From the NCBI RefSeq assembly GCF_040807025.1, contig NC_090942.1, positions 65,304,911 to 65,368,910 on the forward strand: 64,000 nucleotides of DNA. Reading direction: 5' to 3'. Positions within the stretch are counted from its first letter, which is position 1, and each line of letters opens with the position of its first letter. The notes beneath the pieces were generated by a model. The model was not told the origin of the DNA, did no database searches, and saw only the letters and a list, made by a program, of their open reading frames with translations. The stretch is from Struthio camelus. Its lineage: Eukaryota > Chordata > Aves > Struthioniformes > Struthionidae. The position numbers were made by a program, and so were the translations under genes. This document shows, piece by piece, positions 49,401 through 63,439 of this stretch.

Positions 49401-52400
49401 AAGGCAGGTCAGTGCTCCCAAGTTGAAGCTTTCATTTGAGAAAGTTTTGCTATCCATCATAGTTATGACAATGACCTTCAAGGTAGACATCACAGTTTAG
49501 ACATCTGGTGTACAGATATTTGAACCAGAGTGTAGAAGGAACATGTAAGAAATCGGATGTGGATGGACGAAACAGGTCAAGAGCCCTCTCTATAGTCATT
49601 AGCTGTCTTTTACCATCAGGCTGTTTCTTTTCGAAGGCTAATACCAATTATTTTTCCTTTGTTTCTAAGGGTCTGGGAATTGAGAAGTGACTCCTCTGAC
49701 ATTTCAGTGTATTGATGTAAAGAATATGGAGAGAATTTTCACATGAAACATATAAGAGCCAGACGATACCCATCACAGATGCCAACCTGGTTTCAAAGGA
49801 TTTAGGAAGGCATATTCTCTGCCATGCTGTTTGTTTGATATGCTTCTGTTGATATATTGTCTTTGTAGCTTTTTCATCTACTAATCGACATATGGCTGTA
49901 TACAATGGTCTTTCAGCTGTGCTCTAGTTTTATGATAGTTACTGTATTTTGTTTACTCATGCTTAACATGATCTTCATTAAAGGTTCAGAAAGGTAAAAC
50001 AGAGGTACGTTTGTAGCTCTCATGGATTTAGAGACAACATTATTGAAGTGAACCAGGGGAAAACAGAGATGTGGTGTCTACCTGAGCACTAAAGCAGCCT
50101 GAAAATAACGGCTTGACAAGGTGATCACTGGAGTCTGCCGTTCATCTCAGTGGAGCATCACATTTAAAGGTGACAATTCAAATTCAGTGATGAAGGGGGA
50201 TCAGTGTGGGAATGAAACCACTGAGACTGAAAGCTTGGAGCTGTGGAGAAAAGGAAATAGAGAAAAAAGTAGAGTAGTCTCACAAAGAGAGAAGGGGAAG
50301 AAAGGAGGAGTGAGCAGGGGCTGGAAGGGGAGTAGATTTTTTCCTTGATATACAAAGGCAAGGATTTGGCCTTGGGCAAATAATGAAATTATAGCAGGTA
50401 CCTAAAGACTATGTTTCCCCTTTGGCTCTTAGCAAACTGTTGCGCTGACAGCATGTTCATGGAACGTGAGGGGAAAACCTAAGCTGTAGTCCTGCCTGTG
50501 AACCATATTTGCCATGAGATTTTTCTGCTAATGATGTATTTGGGCACTGAAAACACCCTCACTGTGGCATGGGCAGGAAAACAGCAGTTACTTTCACAAA
50601 TTTGTGAGCAACCTCGTGGATCTTAAAGGGTCATTTGACATGCTACTTAGGTTCACGTGGAGCCTCCCTCAGAGCAAGTCTTCCAGCAGAGCATTTCTGA
50701 TCAAGATTTCTTTCAGAAACTGAAGCAGAAGCCAGAGTCCTTTGGAAAGCCCTGCATATAAATATCTTGTTTAGTTAGTCTAATAAAGGTATTACTAACA
50801 GCCCTGCTTTGAGGATTTATTGGGGGATTTCACTAAGACAGTGTTAGCAGTGGAATTATAGTCATTCTCTGGTAAGACCTTGTCAATGCGAGAGAAAATA
50901 ACGTTGATCCAATCAGAGATATTTTACAGGATCAATGTAATATTCTTCTGCATAATCACAACTGAAGGATTATGGCCCTGTACTGGGAGCGACAAAGAAT
51001 CACTTGACAGATCACAGCCTCATCTGTTCTCATTGCTTGAACTGTTAAAGTATAGGCATTTCTTTGAAGTTGGCATATGTATCCCTGTATCTTAAATGAA
51101 TCAGAGCTTCTTCAGGCAACAGGCATTATTTACAGTTTGCTGCTTTTAAACAATATTTTGAACTGCATACATTTTTCATAACTGAGCCACAGTCTGATAC
51201 TGAAACCTCTTGGTACGACCTTGAGACAACTCCCCCTGAAATCCAGGAAGAATATGTACAGGAAATGGGAGAGGAAGCCCTGAGGGGGGCAGGGAGGAGG
51301 AGAAGATAAATCAGTATACAGCACGAGCCTTATAGCCCAAACATCATAAGGGATCCTGAATAAGTTTGCGTAATTGAGCTTTTAGATAATCCAACAATTC
51401 CTCCAAGGGGATATGAGCATTGCAGATCACAGTGAATTCAGGAGGCTCAAGAGTGTACTATAGTCTTTTGGGAAAAAATTTATAATAAAACAAGACTTTC
51501 TCATTGCTTACACTACTATCTTTGCATTTGTCAAGATCCCAGTACTGCCCCTGTTGCTTTAATAGCAGTTTTGTCGTGCATTGTGGAGATCAGGCCCGAA
51601 ATCCTTCTACTTGCTGTACTTATCTAGGTGTTCCCTCCGATTTCAGTGTGACTTGTTCTGTTGAGGAAGAAGAGCAGTATGTCTGATAGCTTTACCACTG
51701 GTTCCTTTGGATTTGCATATATCTCAGTGGACAATAAAAAGGGAAAACTGTGGCTAAGGCACGGAGCAATGGCTCAGCTCGCTGATAATATCAAAGGCCA
51801 TTCAAACTCCAGTCTTGAGGTTTTAGATGACTCCAACTGCAGGGCTGCAAAAGTTATTTGGGGAAGAAAAAAAATCTATTACAAGTGACATTTAAAATTA
51901 GATGGGACACAGCTCTAGTGAAAATACAGCAAGGATCAGCCTGGTTCCCTCGTGGCTGGGGAAGGTGACTAGCTAGGTCCCTTCTGCCATCAGGGGCAGA
52001 ATACAGCCCATATCAAGCATACAGCTTTGCAGATTGTGGCTTGCACTGGGCATCTCTGCGGAGAAGTTAGAGGATGCAAGAGCCCATGGGCCATTAAACT
52101 CCTTCAGAAGAGCTCAGGCCAGAGGACAAGACGTACCCCAGGCTGGGCTTGCAGCGGCTTTATCTTGCACCAAGAGGATAGGGAAGGGTAAGCAGATGCC
52201 AGGCCAGGGTTGCCTGCACTTTCGTGCGACCCCTGTAACGCTGCACCAGGGCTGGCTCTTGCTGCCCATGGGAGAGTTGCTCCTGTTTTGTTGAGGGCTG
52301 TTTCATTGGACCTGTGTACTTTTGCCCTGTGAGTAAACCCCAGGAAGTTGTCGTGGGTCTGGCACTGTGGGTGGCACAGGCAAAACAGGACAGGCTCAGG

Positions 52401-55180
52401 CTGCCGAAATCATTGCATGAGAGTAATCACAGTGCCTTTTTTTTTTTTTTTTTTTTTTGCTACCTGGAATAGTCAGTGATCAGATTGCTCCTTCAAAATG
52501 CAGCATAGAAAAGTAATGTTAGAGTAATCATTTACTGTATCAGCTTTAGCCACTAAAGCCCTTCAATGTATTTATATCCTTATAATTCAGGGCTGCCTGT
52601 CACTTGTTCTGTTGGTGAGCCTGTAGAAAATCCATATTAAAAGAACGTTAGAGGTCTGACTTAGACCTAGAAAAGCATCAAAAATCAGAATAAATCCGTG
52701 CTGATAGTCTGTTCTTTGTTGCATAAGTTCAGGATGGACTCTTGTTCTGGATTTTCATTCTTAACTCCCAGTGTCCTGGCTCTGGTGAGCATCCTCAGAT
52801 TGCTGATATTTCTGGATGGTGTGTATTTTCATGTTAGTGGATACATAGGCATACAATGTGTGTGCCAGTATAATTTGCGTTTTAAAATAGGCTTAAATAA
52901 GCTCTCATGTTTGCAGCTGGGCATTCAGAGGATCATGTTCCCAGGAGTTAGCCCAAGGCAAAGTGCTGAAGATCACACATAGCTTTTACTGTGTTCTTCC
53001 TCAAGCAAAACTGCTTTTAAGTCCAGGAGAGAAAAGTCAGCCTTGCTGAAGCTGAAAGCATCATTGCTTTGACTTCAGTGGGACAAGGATTTTGCTAAAC
53101 ATTAATTTTGCTTGTGAAAGGACTTGGGGAAAAAGATGGAGAAAGGCCTTCTGGACTAAACCTCCCAGGGGCTTCCGAATCACTCCTCCTAGCACAGGTT
53201 CACGGCCCTGTGAAATACTTCGCTGAGTTGAGCAGGAGGTTTGCCTAGAGAAAATGACCTACATACAAGGCAAGCGACATGTAACATTTCCAGTTAACGT
53301 TATATTTGTTGGTATAATAAAAGTATGTCAGCAATTCAGTCTTGCCAAGTTCCACTTGCCTGTCTGGCTGGGATATGCATTCTTTTCCTGAGGAGGGAGT
53401 AAAACGCTGTTCATTTTTCTCTTCACTACGCTCTTGGCAAGTGAGTTGATTTTGTACCTGGGCTGATAAATTTTCAAGATAGTTTTTTAAGGCTGGTATT
53501 CTCAACCACTGCCCAAAAAAGTCCAAAGGAAAATAGTTGGAAACTTTATATCAGTTCATATAACCACCATTACAAATGAAAATGTCGAGCCTTTCCTTAA
53601 ATAGTCCAATAAGCCTCTAATACCTCTGTCTATCTCTGTAGAACTTATTCCTTCTGTGAAAGCTGCAGATGTTCACGTTCCCTTTCAAATAGGCAGCATC
53701 ACAAATAAATAACATAGATCTTCCTCGATGCATGCCTTGTCGACCAAATCATTTCCGTTGTCTTATGCTTGTTACCTTTTTTCCCAGAAGGATTTGTAAT
53801 CATTATGAGTCGCCTTGCATTTTAGCTCGCAGCCTAAGCAACTGGAGGCAAGTGCAAGGCTTCCATAGCAGCACTCTTCACTGCAGTGGGCGCTACGCCC
53901 GACACTGCGCAGGTAAGGTCGGGCCTTTTGACTGACAACTTTTTGAGGGATCTGATTCTCCTCACCATTACATAGGCTGGAGAAGTGTACCAGGACGTTC
54001 ACATCATGGAGATTTTTATACCATCTAAACGCGGGCATAGATGTCTCCTCAAGGAAATACAGCTCAGAGACTATCTGGAAGAGGCATGCCATGTATTATT
54101 AATTACCCAATTGAAGTAACAGTAGTAGTATTTGTACTATGCCCTCTCCAGCTTCATTCCCTTCCTTCTTAAAGCCTCATGTGAATATTATTATTTATTT
54201 TAAGCAGCTGACGATGCCCAGGTTGGAGAAGCTTAATTCCTATTTCAGGCAGCTGAAGTTCGCCACGTCCGTGCGCGCGGCCCTTGCCGTTATATGGGCT
54301 TATTCAGCAAAATGGCCGATGAGGGAAGGCGATGTGTAAATCAGGGAACGCTGCGAGAAGAGCGCTTAATTGAAGCTTTATCAACTGCCTGCAGAGGCTG
54401 ACCTCTGAGCGGTAGCGTGACCCACGGTTTGGATGGGAGGGAGCCAGCAGCTTTCACTGATGACTAAACCCGTGTGCTCGGAAAGGATTTACTTGCAAAA
54501 CTTGCCTGTCTTACCCATGGGTGGCAGAGCACTGCATAGCTAGGGGTGACTGAAATCATTCTCTTTAACTCATTTAAATTGTTCCTTTCAGCACAGATTC
54601 ATAGCTCTGAGTACATTTTGATGACTCTATGGTTGTGTATGTAGGATTTAAACTAAAGCCAGGCTGCTGACTGTCTGGCTTGGCGCTGTACTAATGGCAC
54701 CGTGGGGACGTCAGACCGTACGGTGATGCCGCGGTGTGTCCCAGGCCTGTGAGGTTCGGTTTTCTCGCTGGTCTGGCATTGAAACAGTGGATTGGGATCA
54801 TTTCCTATCTGTTCTGCATGAGCATCTCTCTGTCTTGTACGTCTGTAACTTCACATGTAGAGACAATCAAATATAAATATTTCTACATATTTGCTTATTG
54901 AGAAATAGGTATCACTGAACTGTGCAAGTGTTCTAAAGCAAATAATTGGGAAATAAAATGTAAAAAATCTGATGGATAGTTGGGAACTTATTGACAACAT
55001 TTTGCTACATGTCTGCAAAAATCTGTGGTGCTATATACACGAAAGAAGACCATATTGTTAAAAAACACAAACGCTTAGCTATGAAGGAGAGTAAGGGTAG
55101 GAGGAGATAAATATTCTGAATGTGCACGTTCTCATACACAGGTAGAAGAAAGGGCAACACACTGAAATATATAAAAGTTG
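46432..55180. other. TMEM178B intron 1, nothing recognised
   Basis: Non-coding, with no identifiable gene. Simple-sequence features are a 22-base T-run at 52,437-52,458 and short A-rich runs. Open frames of up to 136 codons (minus strand at 48,102-48,512) show no known motif. Confidence 0.45.
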
Positions 55181-56890
55181 GAGACTAGGAACTGTAAAAA
55201 CTTGTTAGGAAAAAAAGTACAAGACAAAAAAGCTATATTCACTAGAGTTAATACAGGAAAGATTTTGAAAGTCTATTAAATAAAAGAAGTTTGAAGTATA
55301 TTTTTATTGTGTACTCTAGAATAACAAAGTATATTAAGGATAGAAATATTAACAATAGTATTTGTCATTTGCCAAATGGAATGAGAGAAAAATTAATAAT
55401 ATGGAAATCACGGATAAGCTTAATAATTATTTTTAGTCTGGTTTTGGAAAAAAGCTAGATGAGTTATTCTTACCATATGTTGACAACAAAGTACTTTCCC
55501 ACAGTAAATGAGACGACTGAAAAATAGTTAAGAAAGTCAGCTATTTTAATTTAACATATCTGAATAATTTGCTACCAAGTGTTTTCAAAGAGCTGGCTAA
55601 GGACATTTCCAGACCTAATTCATGTTAAAGGTGATTTTCAAAAGTTCTTAGGATTCTGATGAAGTACCAGAGAACTAGGAGAAAGCTGATATTATTCAAA
55701 CCCTTCGAAGTGTAAATATATTAATGCTGGAAAAAAAAATACAGCAGCTGATACATGATTTGATTAATAAGGAATTAAAAGCAGGTATACTAACTAATGC
55801 TAATCAACATGGATTTATAACAACAGATCTTGTTGAACTAAGTTTGTTGATAAAGGCCATAGTGTTGATCAAATATTCCTTGTCTTCTTTTAGGTACTTG
55901 ACTTGATATCAGGTGACATTTTGATTAACAGGCTCCAGAAATGAACATGACATGCATTAAATGGATTTAAAAACTGGCTAAATTTTAGAGTTTAAAATGC
56001 ACTTTTCTATAGACTTAAAAGGGATTTCTAGCAGGGTGTTGCAGGTGACAGCTTTTTGCATTAGCTTGGTTATCATTTCTATTAAAGAACTAGAAGCAAA
56101 CATAAGAAAGTTATCTGTAAACTATGCATATAACAATTTGGGGAGGGATAAATAATAATGAAAACAATAATGAAAATTAAGTAACTCATCCAAAATGATC
56201 TGGATCACCTTGTAAAGTGGACAGCAACAAACAATGTGTACATCAGGTACGTTTGGCTGGACAATGAGATGCTGTATAGATATAATTGATCTATCCTAGC
56301 ACCTACACTGGAAGCAACTTATGTACCTTGGCTGTGTCTCAGATAACAGGCCTCTGTGTAAAGGTGGCTCAGACGCTGCCTCTGCGTAGCACTTCACTGG
56401 GCTACAAAGGCTTCATATGGCCATAATGTTTGTTTTGCAGTGATGTAACTTTCATAGCTCATCCATTTTTGGCATCTGCACGTTCAAGAAAGGTTGAGAC
56501 AGTAGAGAGAGTTCAGGGCAGAACGGACGGAGTGAGCAAAGGATTGGAGGGTACGCTTTACAGCTCAAGGCTTAAGGAGAGCTGTTAAGTTTAACAGGGA
56601 GGAGATTCAGGGTTGACTTTATTATAGTCTATAAAACCTACATATGGAACAGCAATCTGCTAAGAGAACTCTTGGTATCTAGCAGACAGATACAGGGGTC
56701 GCCAGGAGTGGGAGGTTAGGATAAACCAACTGAATTCAAACCATATGTGTGGGGCTAACAATTTCAGCAGGGAAGGCATTAACCCAGGGAGCGACTTGTT
56801 CTCAGCTGAGGTGAATTCTCCATTGAAAGCGCTCTGAAAAATTAGATCGTATCTTCCCAACACAGACAAATTCAGACAGTCCTGTGGCCT
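55180..56890 (+). mobile_element. Fossil CR1-type LINE
   Basis: GAAGTACCAGAGAACTAGGA near 55,661 encodes EVPEN*E, matching the KVPENWEKANIIP-type start of the reverse-transcriptase domain. LEKKIQQLIHDLINKELKA at 55,727-55,783 and NQHGFITTDLVELSLLIKA at about 55,802-55,858 match MEQIILxAIxxHM and SQHGFxxGRSCxTNLI. VETVERVQGRTDGVSKGLEG at about 56,494-56,553 matches the LERVQRRATKLVKGLE block near the C-terminus. Order and spacing fit one decayed element with internal losses. The catalytic motif is not preserved. End points are approximate. Confidence 0.75.
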
Positions 56891-59800
56891 ATCCTTTACT
56901 GGATATTTGAGTGCATAACCACAGAGCTCCCCTCTGCACTTATAATTTGTGATTTAACACTTCACGGAACTGCCAGGCGGGTGCCTGACACCAGGAGTTC
57001 AGATGTGGTGTGTGTCAGCCAAAGGTTCTTCTGGCTTCTCTGAACGTAGATCAAAACTTGTAGTATTTTGTGTGTGTCAACATGCAAAGCCACGAACACA
57101 CCCACCTCAAAGCACATATTCTTACCATGGTTTTGATACGTGGATGGATCTGGTGGCATAGCAGTGCGATAATCTAGGTGCGCTTTTAACAGCGGGCCAT
57201 ATTCTGCTGCTACACTGGTATCAACCCAAGAGGATTTTATAAACTTCAGCGGCATGATGCTGAATTTACTGTAGCGTAGCTCAGAGCTGAGTTTACCCTG
57301 GGAAGTCAGCACTGTCACTTGTCCCGCAAGAAGAGATGTAGTGGGTGATGACAGAAGCAAAGAATGAAAGAGGAAAAGAATTTATAAGAAATATAGTCAG
57401 GAAGGACAGATGTTTGAACAGACGGAGGAAAACCAGCAGTAGCATGACAGAAATTAAAAGCAATAGAAATGGGAAAGCTGCATTTTAAACGCTGTTTTTG
57501 TATACCTAAGATTTTTTTTTTCTGTGAAAGAGAGGAGAAATATTAGGAAAAAAGACAGTCAGGAGGGAGAGATTAGAAGAGAAAGAGCATGTAAATAAGG
57601 AATGGGGAGAGAAAAAAGGAGAGGAAAAAGATACATGTTTGTTAGGCTTTGTGACCTCCTGTTACACTTACTGAATTATTTATTCTGATGTTTGCTGGTA
57701 TCTTCCTGCCAGCCATTTAGTGTCACGATATAAATAAGAGCAGAACACCGTTACTGCTGTTACTGGAGGGATTTTGATGTTGAGCTGCAATGGTGCACCT
57801 CCCCCTACCACCCTGCCATTAGGCGATTATGAATTATATGCCAAGTGCCTCTAATAACTAAAGGAAAAGGGCTGCTCAGCACATTTGGAATGTAAATCTC
57901 ATTTTTTCTCTTTTGTAGGTCATGAAATGCAGCCCTCTTCTAAACCCCTGTGCTCAGATCACAAGCTCCCGCTGTGCACAAATTCCTCCGCCTATCCTCT
58001 GCAAGGGTGACGTTTCACCCAGCGTTGAACCCCTCAGCATCCTGCAGGCGGGAGATAAGATTGTTATTATTTTAAACACAGACGTGCTGCATCACATCAC
58101 TTAAAAATTCCTATATAGATGTTATACCATATGGGAAAGCAGACTATTGATAAGACAGAGATCAATACAGTATTTCAATTAAAAAGCAAGAACTTTGTTT
58201 ATGCTTTTCACTAGCCTGCGGACCGTCACAGGATGTGATTTTTCGGGGAATCAGCACTTACTAGCCCAAACTTCAAAAGTCTTTACTGCCCAGCCCCGCT
58301 CAGGTAACCCCTAAAACTGTGTTTGCAGAAGAAACCCTGTCAGGCCCCCTCTTTAACTACTGAGGTGCTGCATCTCCTGCCCTTCGTCCTTCCTTGGCAG
58401 AGGCAGGTCCCAGGCTGTGGCAGGAGGACCTGTCAGCCTCTGGAGGCGATAGTGTCAGGGCTGTGCTTCGCAAGGAGTGATAAGGAGAGAAGAATCCCTT
58501 CATTTTAAAACACGGATGAGCTAAATTCTTTGCTTTATGATTGGGGCATTCGGCTATAATTCAAATGGACAGTCAGCTTGCAGCTAGGTTTTTGTTGACG
58601 TTATGGTACACACAGTTCAGGCTTCACGCTTCATTTTGGAAGAGAGAGCAGGGTATGCAACCAGTTAAAAGGAGGGGAGGCGGTGCAAAAGGGAAAAAGA
58701 AGTTAAAATGACTTGGGTTTTTTTTGCTAGGCATATGATTTTGGGAGAGGCAAGATATTCCTCTGGGAAAAACTTCACTTTTCTACGCCACTTAAATCTC
58801 TCTTAAACATTAAAATGCAGTTCTGAGACTTACATGGTGCTGAGACCTTCATGCTAGCCTGTTTTGCCTTATCATATTCACTCAAAATATTTGCAAGCCA
58901 GGAGAGAGTCACACTGCTGACATCCCAGCATAAGCTCAAAGACATTTCATTGCTTGCAAATTAAGTTTTCTCTGCAAGTCACCCTGATACTTCAGTTATC
59001 ACCATTGGAGAATGGCTGCCCTAAGGGACTCAACGGACTATGGAGTCTCTCACCCATGGGTTTTAATTTGACCTTGCTCACATCACTAGTGACCAAAAGT
59101 TATTACCGTAAGTGGCTCATGTGAAATGTATTGGTCTCAGTCAATTATTAGGAGACAGTTGTCTGCATCACCAAACCACCATCACAAATAGTGCTTTTTT
59201 TGGGAAGTCTCAAGCAGAGCCAGCATCAGTACCGCTGGACTGAAACCTCAGCAAAACTGCAAGGAGGACAGGCTTTAAGTTTTGTGCTTATTCACTTTCA
59301 AATGAAAGAAAATAACACAAGCTGTAAAATAGCTGTAAAAGCTATTTTAGCCCTGCATAAATTAGAGCAGTCTCTGGGGCTGCTCTAACTTGCGTGTGGG
59401 ATGGCTGCACTCCCCAGGCAGCCTCCAACTTCAGAAGATACAAAGGTGACGTAAAGCCTTTCTGGTAGCCTCTGCCTCTACCTCTGCAGGAGCCTTTGCT
59501 GTGCGCAGGCACATCAACTTTTACGTAGTGCGCCTGTGCAACAGTATGCTCAACATCACTCTACACAGGCTATTACACTGTGGGCAAACGGGGCTGCTAT
59601 CTGTCAGACCTTTCTTAGCCACTGAGCAACATCTCTAATGATGTTACTACCAAGAAGTACTTGGCCTCATTGGTGTGCAGATGGGGAGAGATGTCGGGCC
59701 AGAGCCATGGCCCAGGAGGAGAGAGGGCAGTTAAACTCTTTGGCTTGAAGCTGCAGGCAGATTTCCAGTCTGGGGAAGGCTTGCAAAAATTGATCTGGAA

Positions 59801-60870
59801 GGTTGAAATACCACGATACCGTTTTTTTCAGAACCAAAATGCTGAGAGTAGAAATTCAGCGTGATTCAGCTAGACGCTCCTGTTTTGGTAACTGAGATAT
59901 TTCATTTTGATTTTGCTGTATTTATTCATTTATCTTGCTAAGAACATATTGTGCACAGCCTGCTACTAAATCCCCAGAGCACTCCCTCCTCCAGCACTCG
60001 CCTCTCCCCAAGCCCCGACAGTTGTGCAGAGCTTGAAATGTCTCTGTGCACGGCTATAAGGAAAGAACAGTGGAAAGTGCCAAAACCTTAATCTTCTTGG
60101 AGGCTGACCCTTTGTCATTACTTAATCGCCTCTTTATAGCTCTCCTTGCAGCGGGAGCAAACTTTGCTTTGTGCCCGCACCCCGGCAAATTCTGCGGTTG
60201 CGCGTACTAGAGGGTATGAATTAGATCAGCCTGTAGTCAGGTACCGCCGCGCGTGCTCTTCGTCTGAGGGACTGCAGGGTGCCTCGCGTGGCTCCTCACG
60301 CGGAAACGCTGGGCAGAGACAGGGCTCTGATGCTCTTGCTCGCTGGGTTTTCAGAGCGAGGCTGTCTTCATCGTGGCTGAACACGGGCTGTGCGACGGTG
60401 TTTTTGTCCACGACCATCAGCGCACAGGTAGCAGAGGAGGGGAGGCGGTATGGTGGCCGGGAGCCTCGCTGAAAGACATCTTCCAAGATGCCCCAGAGTG
60501 CCTGGGCTGACCTCAGTGGCATCGCAGTGGGGCACAGATACACCGGGGGAGGTCTTAGGAGCTGGAGCTGAAGCCTATGGGGCTTTTAATACAGTAGAAA
60601 GGCTTCAGCAAGCTAGAGGGATACAGGGAGCTTGTGAAGATGCTGCCTGTTTGTGGTAAGCTCTACTAATGCAAAAAATAAACAGCCTCACCTTCCAGAA
60701 ACACAACCTCAAATAAAGCAAATGAACCTCAAAAGCACTAAAATTCAGCTACAGCGTGACATTTCTGCCAACAGTCCCAACAGAAGGCCTGGGAGCATGC
60801 ATCTAAGTCTGGAAGAAGTAACATGGTGGGGAAAATTGCTACCTCAAAGTATAAGATCTGAACAGAAAAA
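56891..60870. other. TMEM178B intron 1, nothing recognised except hairpins
   Basis: Non-coding. A good acceptor-like pyrimidine tract with TAG ends at 57,919, but no following exon of TMEM178B is recognisable. Two strong hairpins at 59,325-59,388 are listed separately. The segment at about 60,130-60,480 is locally CpG-rich. Confidence 0.45.
59325..59388. repeat. Two adjacent perfect hairpins
   Basis: The first stem pairs TAAAATAGCT (59,325-59,334) with AGCTATTTTA (59,340-59,349) around a 5-base loop. The second pairs TTAGAGCAG (59,362-59,370) with CTGCTCTAA (59,380-59,388) around a 9-base loop. Both stems are perfect. The role is unknown. Confidence 0.85.
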
Positions 60871-60879
60871 AAATTGCTG

Positions 60880-61010
60880 AGGCATTCTGTTATCCTTATT
60901 TTACCAAGAAACTCAGGATATCTTGTCCACTGTCACACAAAAATCTGAGGCAGAGCTGGAAATGTGTCCGGATATCTTGACTCCTAGTCTTACGTTTTAG
61001 CTACAAAAAC
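60880..61010 (-). mobile_element. MIR/CORE-SINE-like element
   Basis: TTATCCTTATTTTACCAAGA then AACTCAGG, CACTGTCACACAAAAATCTG, AGGCAGAGCTGGAAATGTGT and TTGACTCCTAGTCTTACGTT follow the reverse complement of MIR: CCCATTTTACAGATGAGGAA, ACTGAGG, AAGGTCACACAG, GGCAGAGCCAGGATTCGAAC, then GACTCCNAAGCCC. This is a clear collinear match, diverged. Confidence 0.75.
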
Positions 61011-61309
61011 ATCCTTCCTTCCTCAATATCTCAAGTAACGGTCTACTCAGACAAGAAACAGAAATATAGACTCTTGTCTCCAGTATTATAAAACTGAATA
61101 AAGCCTCAGGTCAATGTAATCAGACATATGGAAAAGCGAATTATGACATGGTTGAATTACTGGCATTGCAGACCAGGTCAAAATATTTTCTCATAAGAAG
61201 TAAGTTTATCAGATGGGGGGATAATCAAATGCTCTTTTGAATTTTTATCCAACATAGTAAATAGTGTTAGAGGGTAAGAAAGGGTAGAGGGAAACAAAGG
61301 GGTGAAAAA

Positions 61310-61760
61310 GTCATTGTTTTTTTTTCACCATGAAAAATATCACTGTGGAAATGATGACAATTTTTAGTATTCTTAAATTAAACTTTCGTTTTTTAGTGGA
61401 TTTTTTTCAAGGAAAAATTGACCTAATTAAAAATAATAAAAATCAGAGCATTTCATTGTGGTTTGATTGAAACATTCTTGTCAACCTCAAATGAAATTTT
61501 TTGCCTTGACGTTTTTCTGAAAAGCTTTAAAATTTTTCTTTGGTTTGATCAAATTTAATTTTTCCTGACATTTCTATTTAGCCAGCTGTAATTGTTGGAT
61601 CATTCTTTACTAAAACAGTATCTTCATTTTTTCTAGCTTGATCTTGCAAATTTCATTTGGCATTAATTTTCCTTTTGGTTGATAATTTCTAGTTTATATT
61701 TTGGATGTGAAAAAAAGGTAAAAATAATTTGAAAATTGAATGCATTCAGTTTTCATAATA
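61310..61760. repeat. AT-rich, repeat-like segment
   Basis: Successive variants of TTTTTCACCATGAAAAAT, CCTCAAATGAAATTTTTTGC, TTTTTCTGAAAAGCTTTAAA and TTTGATCAAATTTAATTTTT give this segment a self-similar, partly self-complementary texture. It may be a decayed interspersed repeat or simple AT-rich drift. I do not recognise the family. Confidence 0.35.
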
Positions 61761-63435
61761 CATAACTTTGCTATGAGTCTGTAAATATTTCATCCCACTT
61801 TGGTTCATCTAAAACATCCTCCAGCCCATTGACTCTAGCAGTGGGTCATGTAAACATCTTGACCTCTATCTACTCAACTTAAAAACCCTATAAATAAATT
61901 TTAATGGTTTCTCTCCTCCGCAGATGTACCTTGTGTCACAGCTAACAATGTCACTGAACAAAACTGACAAAATTATCTTTGCCTTTCTTTTGCTTTTGCT
62001 TTCTTTTTCTTTTCTACCGTAGCTCATAAAGTGCAAAGACAAGAAAATTCAAAAGGAAAGTCTTCATTCAAATAAAGATAACATGCTGCTGCAGACAGAA
62101 AAGTGATTGGAAAAAATGACATCACCAGGTTCCATATTTATTCTCTTCAGTGGCATCCAGATCAAATTTACTTAGTTTTCAAGGTGATGTTCCTAACCAG
62201 CCAGCCCTTAAACTCAACTTAGGATCTGAAAGTCAAGCTGTGTCCTTTCTGACTCATGCATAATCATCCTTAATAAAGTTTCTACAGGCAGGATTTAGCT
62301 GGCAAGTTGGTGTTTGTTATACACAGGACAGAAAAGATTAATCCAAGCCATTCATCCATAGCTAGGCTGACTCGTCATCATTAATTGGTTAAATGCTTGC
62401 TATCTGTAAAGCAAGCTAGAGCAGCATGATCCCAGACAGCTGCAGAACAGGTCTTCTAAGATGGAGTCATTTTTAAGTTGAGCTTTCCCCCACCACAGCT
62501 GCACTTTATCTTGCCCAGGCGAATCCACTGGTGTACAGTGGGTCCTGCTGACACTGAGCCTGGGGAGAAATCCCAGCAAGAATGGCTTTGTGGGAGGAAA
62601 AGTGTCCCAAAGCACTTCTCCGCTCTGGGGGGGAAGAGAGGAATCTCTCTGCCCCAAATGCCCAGCGGTGCCTTGGCGAGGGGACTGGCCCTGCACACGG
62701 CTTGTCTTCCTCAGTCAGCATAGCCACTCCGGGTGCCGACTTTGGCAGAAAATTGCTTCCTGCTCCCTTTGTTCCCCCTCGCTGAGCCCACGCAGAGGCC
62801 TGGCCCTGCTCTGTCTGGGGCTCGGTGCTGCAAGATGCCCGCAGGTCAGGTGGCAAATGGAGGATTCGGTAAGACTTTTGGGATTCCAGTTTCAGCAGCT
62901 GAGGTGCTTTCTTCTTTGAACACGGGTTCGGTATGAGGCACGGCACACACGACACTGAACGTCGTTCCAAGCTCCCTGGCGTGTGCATTTGTGTATCTAA
63001 TGTATGCGTGTGACAGACTGACACAGTCTGTGGCAGAAACCGTCAGCGATCTGTGCGGCAAGCTGCCATCTTCCATCTCTTCAGGGTGAGGTAAGGACAC
63101 GGTTTGAGCTTGCTTTGAGATCTCACCTCTTTTTTAATGAATGTTAAGTCTTGCCTTAAATGTTATTTTAATCCACTTGTCACGTTCTTAGCATGCTGAG
63201 CAGTCAGGTGAGGAGGAGGGAGCAGGGCTGGTGTAGTGTAAGTGGATCGCCCTCTGCTTGAGGGTGCTCTGGTCCTTAACCATACCTACCTTCTTCACTT
63301 TTGCTGATAAAGGGAAAAGTGGGTGTCACCTGGGTTTTATCCTGTTCCCCGGGTAACTGTAAGAAACCAGAGGAATCGTATTGTTCAGGTGGAAAGAGAA
63401 GTGATCCCCAGGAAGTAGGGCAGGGAGTGGGTCAT
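61761..63435. other. TMEM178B intron 1, nothing recognised
   Basis: Non-coding. The part at 62,480-63,100 is GC-richer and carries several overlapping open frames on both strands (longest 172 codons, minus). None has a recognisable motif. Confidence 0.45.
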
Positions 63436-63439
63436 GCTT

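Noticed and set aside
52437-52458. 22-base T-run as the tail of a processed pseudogene or SINE on the minus strand
   Set aside because: The sequence next to the run shows no gene-like or SINE-like body and no target-site duplication that I could find. It is treated as a simple repeat.
62506-63024. 172-codon minus-strand open frame
   Set aside because: Several overlapping frames in both directions occur in the same GC-richer patch. The composition is unremarkable and no motif is seen.
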